A stretch of DNA of 10,703 nucleotides from Clostridia bacterium (GTDB lineage Bacteria; Bacillota; Clostridia; Oscillospirales; UBA644), in the NCBI GenBank assembly GCA_014872655.1, contig WHHJ01000059.1:1-10703 (forward strand), written 5' to 3'. This document shows, piece by piece, positions 6,608 through 10,703 of this stretch. The notes under the pieces were generated by a model, which saw nothing but the letters and a program-made list of their open reading frames with translations, did no database searches and had not been told where the DNA came from. Positions within the stretch are counted from its first letter, which is position 1. Every line of letters starts with the position of its first letter. The translations under genes were made by a program, and so were the position numbers.

Positions 6608-7474
6608 ATGCCAGAAATTAAAAAAGATTTACTCAATCTACAGTATAGTGAAAACTTCGAAATCCAAGGGATACAAGAAGCCAACATTGATCTGGAGCTC
6701 ACACCATCCACCCCGTCTACAGGGACAGTATATGGCGTGGTCGGAGATGGAGTAAATCCGATTCCCAATGCAACGGTTAAGTTATTTGACAGCAAAGGCA
6801 TGCCCTATAAGCATACCATAACAGACGTAGATGGATCCTATTCTATGACAGATATCCCTGCAGGAACGTATAGCTTAGGGGCCGTAAAAGAAGGCTATCT
6901 GCTCAGCGATGCAGCTGGAGTAACTCTTGCAGATGGGGTAACAACCAAAATTGACCTCGTTTGTACACAAGATACAACACTTTCATTAGGTGCTATTGCG
7001 GGTGTTTTAACCATCAAGGACCCATTAGACGGATCTTCTAAGCCTCTTGCCGGAGCCAAAATCTCACTGCAAAACGCAACAGGCGAAACGCTGGCAGCAA
7101 CTTACACCGCCGCAGACGGAGAGTTTGCTTTTTATGATTTGATCGACGGGGTTTATACGTTGATTTCATCCGCAGACGGTTACAAGCAAACATCAACAAT
7201 GACGGCAACCATTCTTGCAGGGTCTATCGTTAACTTAACGATGACCATGGCGGTGGATACCAAAACGTACAACGGAACCGTGAGCGGAATTATTCGAAAC
7301 AAATCTGGCCAGGCTGTAGCCGGTTGTTTTGTAGGTCTGTATCAAATTGTAAAGATCGCAGAGGGCTCACAGGAACAACTGGTCGCGGTAACAAAAACAA
7401 ACGCGGAGGGAAAATATCTTTTCGGAGAAGTCCTCGGCGGCCAGTACCTGGTCAAAGCAAAACTCGAACAGTAA
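6608..7474 (+). CDS. Carboxypeptidase-regulatory-like (CarboxypepD_reg/SpaA-type) three-repeat beta-sandwich protein
   Basis: A 288-aa protein of three tandem beta-sandwich modules at about residues 38-116, 126-212 and 222-287. Each has the family pattern: G-V near the start, P-x-x-x-A-x-V-x-L, a D/E-G-x-Y/F turn (DVDGSYSM, AADGEFAF, NAEGKYLF) and G-x-Y-x-L (AGTYSL, DGVYTL, GGQYLV). The first two modules continue to a GY pair; the third ends the protein. The N-terminus (MPEIKKDLLNLQYSENFEIQ) is not a signal peptide, and there is no LPxTG or membrane anchor, which is unusual because such modules are normally extracellular or appended to enzymes. AGGAGG (6597-6602) is five bases before the ATG. 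It follows the membrane protein by 18 bases. A role in adhesion or a structural assembly is possible. I cannot assign a function. The frame looks intact. Confidence 0.9.
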   Translation: MPEIKKDLLNLQYSENFEIQGIQEANIDLELTPSTPSTGTVYGVVGDGVNPIPNATVKLFDSKGMPYKHTITDVDGSYSMTDIPAGTYSLGAVKEGYLLSDAAGVTLADGVTTKIDLVCTQDTTLSLGAIAGVLTIKDPLDGSSKPLAGAKISLQNATGETLAATYTAADGEFAFYDLIDGVYTLISSADGYKQTSTMTATILAGSIVNLTMTMAVDTKTYNGTVSGIIRNKSGQAVAGCFVGLYQIVKIAEGSQEQLVAVTKTNAEGKYLFGEVLGGQYLVKAKLEQ

Positions 7475-7523
7475 AAACAGATACGGGGCTTACCCCTGTT
7501 TGTAATTTTTGTTTAGAAACAGG
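7475..7523 (+). terminator. Bulged hairpin after the beta-sandwich gene, possible terminator or attenuator
   Basis: AAACA (7475-7479) can pair with TGTTT (7497-7501) and GGGG (7485-7488) with CCCC (7493-7496), leaving a five-base bulge; a T-rich stretch follows. The segment CCTGTTT (7495-7501) can instead pair with AAACAGG (7517-7523), so two exclusive folds exist. Either could reduce reading into the short ORF downstream. Imperfect, so confidence is low. Confidence 0.35.
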
Positions 7524-7563
7524 TGCCGAACAAAACGCATCATGATGTCCGCGTACGCAATAT

Positions 7564-7854
7564 GTGCGATGTAGCATCCAAATTATAACGGAAAACGGCG
7601 GCCCTAATGACCAAGTTGAATTATACTCCTGCCATAAAAACGGAAGTTGGTCCAGAATGCTTCTGTTTAGTCCCCAAATTATTTTTGGGTATTTATTTCC
7701 AGGATCTTATTGGTTGACCTTCAAACGTAAACATCGATGGATCCGACTACTTGTACGAATGCCTCCGGGAGCCAATGTCATCCTTTGCTGTAATTTCAAA
7801 AAAAACTTATTCTGTTGGAAAAATGACATCAGTTGTCAACCTTTTAATGAATGA
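7564..7854 (+). CDS. Possible short beta-sandwich protein, related to the upstream repeats
   Basis: A 96-aa frame starting at GTG, with no ribosome site visible nearby, 89 bases after the repeat protein. The content resembles one module of the upstream gene: IQIITENGGPNDQVELY, then FGYLFPGSYWLTF (compare F-x-D-I-x-x-G-x-Y-x-L) and PPGANVILCCNF at the end. The middle is unusually rich in Arg, Lys, Trp and Cys, which may mean drift. An ATG at 7545 with a better-placed context is in another frame and hits a stop after eight codons, so the original start may have been lost by a frameshift. It could be a small third member of the operon, a decayed one, or not coding at all. The resemblance is by eye only. 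Confidence 0.4.
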   Translation: MRCSIQIITENGGPNDQVELYSCHKNGSWSRMLLFSPQIIFGYLFPGSYWLTFKRKHRWIRLLVRMPPGANVILCCNFKKNLFCWKNDISCQPFNE

Positions 7855-7990
7855 TAGAAAATAAAAAACAAGCCAATGCCGTAAAAGTAAACACACCAAT
7901 GTTTTACAACAAACTCCTTTAAAATAATTTTTATATCACGGATTGTACGCCAAAACGGATGCGATCAATCACAATAAAAACTTTGATTTT
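7855..7990. other. Spacer with no gene seen
   Basis: AT-rich stretch between the short ORF and the terminator hairpin at 7991. No frame, RNA motif or repeat is supported. Confidence 0.5.
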
Positions 7991-8027
7991 ATGCCTGAAA
8001 GAATCAAGATTCTTTCAGGCATTTTTA
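7991..8027 (+). terminator. Rho-independent terminator ahead of the CBM9-like gene
   Basis: ATGCCTGAAAGAAT (7991-8004) pairs perfectly over 14 bp with ATTCTTTCAGGCAT (8009-8022) around the loop CAAG, followed by a T run. It probably ends the operon that begins at 5963 and separates it from the gene at 8124. Confidence 0.88.
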
Positions 8028-8065
8028 CTGAACAAAAAAATTTTATTATTGTAATAAAAAAAGAA

Positions 8066-8094
8066 TTGCAATAAATCGAAAAACATGATAAAAT
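8066..8094 (+). promoter_or_regulatory. Predicted promoter of the CBM9-like gene
   Basis: TTGCAA (8066-8071) and TAAAAT (8089-8094) are 17 bases apart with an extended TGA before the -10. The start of transcription would be near 8101, and AGAGGAG (8109-8115) lies eight bases before the ATG at 8124. Confidence 0.65.
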
Positions 8095-8123
8095 AATGAA
8101 AAACAGATAGAGGAGCCGTCCAA

Positions 8124-8747
8124 ATGAAAAAAGAATATATTTTTCAAAAAGTCGATACAAATCCGACATTACACGCAGACCTATGGAACCAGATAGAAAA
8201 AGTTACATTAGATCAACAAAATTTCTGTGAACCTGACGCCCCCATTCCAACCGTTACAGCACAAGCGGTTTGTTCTGTAGAAGGAATCACGGTGCGATTT
8301 GAATCTGATGAAACCGATCCCGTCACAAGATATTCTCACGCCAATCAACCGGCTTGGTTGGACAGCTGCGTGGAATTCTTCTTTGCCCCGTATGAAGATG
8401 ATAAGAAAAACTATCTGAATTTTGAACAAAGTGTCGGCGGTGCATTACTGATCCAAAAAGGACCTGATGCTGCAGACAGAACATATATTCCCCACGAAGA
8501 TGACGAATTTAAAACAGAACGGCAGATCCGTTCAAACGGCTGGTGTATTCAATTTTTTATTCCTTTTAGTTTTGTGGATAAACATTTTCAGACTATGAAC
8601 CGGCATTTTCGCGGCAACTTTCAATTCTGCTGTGAAGACAAAGGCGTATACCTGACTTGGAACCGGATTGAAAACCCAACACCCGCTTTTCATAAACCCG
8701 AGTATTTTGGAAATCTGATTTTGGAGCTAAGCAACTTGGACATGTAG
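8124..8747 (+). CDS. CBM9-like carbohydrate-binding (DOMON-type) protein
   Basis: A 207-aa single-domain protein resembling family 9-like carbohydrate-binding proteins of Bacteroidetes and Firmicutes, and of usual length for free-standing members. Visible marks are AWLDSCVEFFFAP (77-89), YLNFE (97-101) followed by a Gly-rich turn (VGGAL), the buried GWCIQFFIPF (139-148), and the typical close LTWNRIENPTPAFHKPEYFG (177-196). There is no signal peptide, so it is predicted cytoplasmic, unlike the CBM9 modules of secreted xylanases. A sugar-binding or sugar-sensing role is inferred from the fold; the ligand is unknown. The promoter and ribosome site are good and the frame is intact. The dead serine hydrolase follows directly on the same strand with no visible terminator between, so they may once have been one unit. 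Confidence 0.85.
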   Translation: MKKEYIFQKVDTNPTLHADLWNQIEKVTLDQQNFCEPDAPIPTVTAQAVCSVEGITVRFESDETDPVTRYSHANQPAWLDSCVEFFFAPYEDDKKNYLNFEQSVGGALLIQKGPDAADRTYIPHEDDEFKTERQIRSNGWCIQFFIPFSFVDKHFQTMNRHFRGNFQFCCEDKGVYLTWNRIENPTPAFHKPEYFGNLILELSNLDM

Positions 8748-8749
8748 AA

Positions 8750-9628
8750 TATATAAATACGGAGATCGTTTATTCCGGATTTGCGAACGGTCCAAAGCCA
8801 AAATCTAAATATATGATGTGCTGCCGGCAATAAATATACAAAAAGTCTATTCTGTCTGTAACCCAGAATACAGTAGTGTTACCTGCCGGGATGCGACTAA
8901 AATACGGAATGTTGTCAGGGCAGAATAGAATTACGTAATATCTGTCTAAATCTTTCGGGGAAGATATGGATAAGACAGGGTGCCAAATGACAATCGCAAA
9001 TGTTTTGCACCATCGTACCGGAGGTTCTGAAAGAAGTCAATTTGATTAGCATACAGCCCTATATAATAAAAAAGATCGCAATTATTTGTATTACATATTC
9101 TGTGATCGATTGCCCTATGAAATCGGAAAAGAAATCGTATACTGCGAAAGCAACTACGATATCATCTCTCGCATCATTGAAAAAATCACCGGCAAAAAAA
9201 TAGATGAATGGGCCCTTGAAAACCTATTTAATCCCCTACACTTTGAATGTGCTGCATGGGCCAGATGTCCACAAGGACACACCTATGGCGGAGACGGATT
9301 ATATCTGCGCACACAAGATCTCGTAAAACTGGGTTGGGTTTATGCAAATCACGGCATGTTTGAAGGCAAACAAATCGTCTCTGAAGAGTGGATTCAACAA
9401 GCAACTGACGTGATCAATGTGGATGTAAACGGAGATTACGGATTTGCAGTGCAACATTGTACTTATATGCGTCCGGATGAATTTTATCTTTCCGGTGCAG
9501 GCGATCAGTGTACGGTATTTCGGATAGGAAAACCTCATGCATTGGCGTTCCAGTCAGCCGGTGCGGGCGGCCACTTAGAACTGTTGAAAAAAGCCGTTGA
9601 ACTGCTAAGAGATGACGAAAAGATATAA
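8750..9628 (+). pseudogene. Decayed serine hydrolase of the beta-lactamase/class C (penicillin-binding-like) family
   Basis: All recognisable pieces lie in one frame, interrupted by stops at 8831 (TAA), 8936 (TAA) and 9047 (TAG). Order: IYKKSILSVTQN (about 8834-8869) matches the nucleophile motif normally read as YSVTK, with the catalytic lysine now Gln. Then YLSKSF, GEDMDKTGCQMTIANVLHHRTGG (8939-9028), matching the usual ITIRHLLxHTSG element. After the TAG, the frame is open for 193 codons: LPYEIGKEIVYCESNYDIIS, where the usual Y-x-N has become YCE, then IIEKITGKKIDEW, CPQGHTYGGDGLYLRTQDL, VSEEWIQQA and LSGAGDQCTV near the C-terminus. The TAG fits a former TGG tryptophan. The left limit is approximate, as the first 80 bases are only weakly family-like. 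The 9086-9628 part could be called a 180-aa gene, but it lacks the nucleophile and has no ribosome site. Family traits are established; the reconstruction is by eye. Confidence 0.8.
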
Positions 9629-10020
9629 AAGAAAGAAACAGCCCTGTCGGTTAATCTATTTTGACGGTCGCTGACATCTGGAAGGTTGGAAGCTTGGCTG
9701 ATTATGTAACCAATATTTCTCTTTGTTTTGCTTCTGCTACTTTTATTAGGTACATATAGCATTATGTTGTCAACCAACTACATAGATAATCGGTTGTCCG
9801 TGCCGCATCCGTTTGTTTTCTGGGCTTCTTTTCCCTACTTACCACTTGCAAAACAAGCAATATGTATGGACAAGTTTCGCTATGATCTATTATCTTTATT
9901 ATCAAGCTCTTTGTTAAAACTTTTAGGAAGTTTGGATCATGACAAATTTTTCCGCTTCCTCCCAAGATATATTTCTTAAAATTGTATAAGTTCTATATCT
10001 GTCCGGGGATAAAACAACAA
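9629..10020. other. Intergenic stretch with no supported gene
   Basis: Open frames exist on both strands: plus 9728-9979, a Leu/Ser-rich 83 aa, and minus 9762-9965 and 9535-9777. None has a ribosome site, a family motif or convincing composition. I see no RNA gene or transposase motif. It may be old degraded coding DNA, but nothing identifies it. Confidence 0.45.
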
Positions 10021-10024
10021 ATAA

Positions 10025-10098
10025 AAAGCCGTTACATAAGTATCAAAATCAACAGCGTATTGAAGCTGTTTAAAAATGCTGTTCTATGTAACGGCTTT
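10025..10098 (-). terminator. Long stem-loop, probable terminator of the minus-strand gene
   Basis: AAAGCCGTTACATA (10025-10038) pairs perfectly with TATGTAACGGCTTT (10085-10098). Read on the minus strand the stem runs into TTTTTATTTG, a good T tract, which suits the broken gene that ends at 10171. The 46-base interior is itself structured: AACAGC (10051-10056) can pair with GCTGTT at 10065-10070 or with the same word at 10078-10083. A simple terminator rarely has such a large interior, so a small palindromic repeat element is an alternative. Confidence 0.6.
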
Positions 10099-10170
10099 AA
10101 AATTTGAATAATTTATTTTTTATTACATTATATGATGAAATCTTTCTGCAAAAAATAAGATGAATTGCTG

Positions 10171-10703
10171 TTATTTAGCGATACTCATCCAACAACCCTC
10201 TGCACCAATTCCATTATCCGGAGGGGTAAGGATACCTTTCTCAATAAGAGCTTCAACAATGGCTCGAGTACCGGCATATTCGCGATAGAATTTGCAAATT
10301 ACCATTCTCCAAGCAAATATTCTGGAACCTCTTTTTTAATTAAAGTCGCGATTTTTTCAGCAACTATTTTAGCTTCTTTTTCAAAAAATCCTTTGCAAAG
10401 TATCGTGCTAAGTTCAAAGAGTCTGTCAGAATCACTTATTAAAGAAACCAGAATCTTTGTATAAAGCATGTCTCCATCACGGAAAAGATAACCACACTCA
10501 ATGGCCTTTGCAGCATGCTCCTTTTCTTCTTCAGACAATGTAGATATTGCTAAACCATCAATGGCCTGAATGGCTAACTGAATCAATGGATCGTTTGCAA
10601 CATCTAGGCCACAATGGAAATGCGGCTTTATCCGAGAAATATAGATATTATCTAAGCGAATTTCAGAGAACCCACATACGTTTGTTGCACGCACACCATC
10701 CCA
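10171..10703 (-). pseudogene. C-terminal part of a frameshifted protein related to the sigma-factor C-terminal extension; runs off the window
   Basis: The frame is open from the window edge (WDGVRATNVCGFSEIRLDNI) down to a TAA at 10299-10301. Family-like sequence then resumes in another frame as KFYREYAGTRAIVEALIEKG, followed by ILTPPDNG, and ends at the TAA at 10171-10173. One missing base near 10300 explains the change. There is no membrane segment. The pattern agrees with the sigma-factor tail at 2379-2969: a G-F/Y-x-F turn (GYLFRDGDMLY against GFVFKKDNGELF), a charged helical middle, and a close LIEKGILTPPDNG against AKEKGLLVSPGDG. By that parallel the missing part beyond the window would carry sigma-70 regions 2 and 4; this is inference. 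Only the C-terminal ~175 residues are present here. The hairpin at 10025-10098 would end the transcript. Confidence 0.65.

Noticed and set aside
5955..7525. Direct repeat AGAAACAGGTG at 5955 and about 7515
   Set aside because: Only 11 bases, with no matching flanks or target-site features; it can occur by chance in AT-rich DNA.
9728..9979. 83-aa Leu/Ser-rich plus-strand frame with hydrophobic start
   Set aside because: No ribosome site, no promoter, low-complexity composition and no recognisable domain; it overlaps equally weak frames on the other strand.
1..10703. CRISPR array, rRNA, integrase or toxin-antitoxin pair
   Set aside because: I looked for regular spaced repeats, rRNA motifs, integrase motifs and paired small genes on both strands and saw none.

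Overview
The window looks like a low-GC Firmicute chromosome, probably a gut-type clostridium (Oscillospiraceae/Lachnospiraceae-like). The grounds are AT-rich intergenic DNA, AGGAGG-type ribosome sites, near-consensus sigma-A promoters, and clostridial families: an ECF sigma factor with a long C-terminal extension, an XRE regulator with a helical tail, and a CBM9-like protein. The species cannot be named from the sequence.

Layout. Positions 71-895 (minus) encode an intact Cof-type HAD phosphatase. Next to it is a stand-alone tRNA-Leu(CAA), 1071-1157, with a perfect consensus promoter and a strong terminator. Positions 1420-2969 hold a sigma-70-family protein broken by one frameshift. The apparently empty stretch after it (about 3000-3470) holds a decayed IS200/IS605 TnpA transposase remnant ending in a hairpin. 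An intact XRE-family regulator (3680-4840) follows with its own promoter. Positions 5082-5638 hold a small multi-pass membrane protein split by a frameshift at an A6 run. Positions 5963-7474, possibly to 7854, form a small operon: a membrane protein with a disordered loop, a three-repeat carboxypeptidase-regulatory-like beta-sandwich protein, and perhaps a short related fourth domain. An intact CBM9-like gene (8124-8747) is followed directly by a dead serine hydrolase of the beta-lactamase/class C family, with three in-frame stops and a lost catalytic lysine. Positions 10171-10703 (minus, running off the window) hold the C-terminal part of a second protein related to the tail of the sigma factor, also frameshifted.

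The genes do not form one pathway. Most carry their own promoter and terminator, and this resembles an accessory region undergoing decay beside a tRNA gene. The only convincing multi-gene unit is the membrane protein plus beta-sandwich cassette at 5963-7474. Three frameshifts each fit the loss of a single base. They could be real decay or systematic one-base deletions in the assembly; the serine hydrolase and TnpA remnants are real decay either way.
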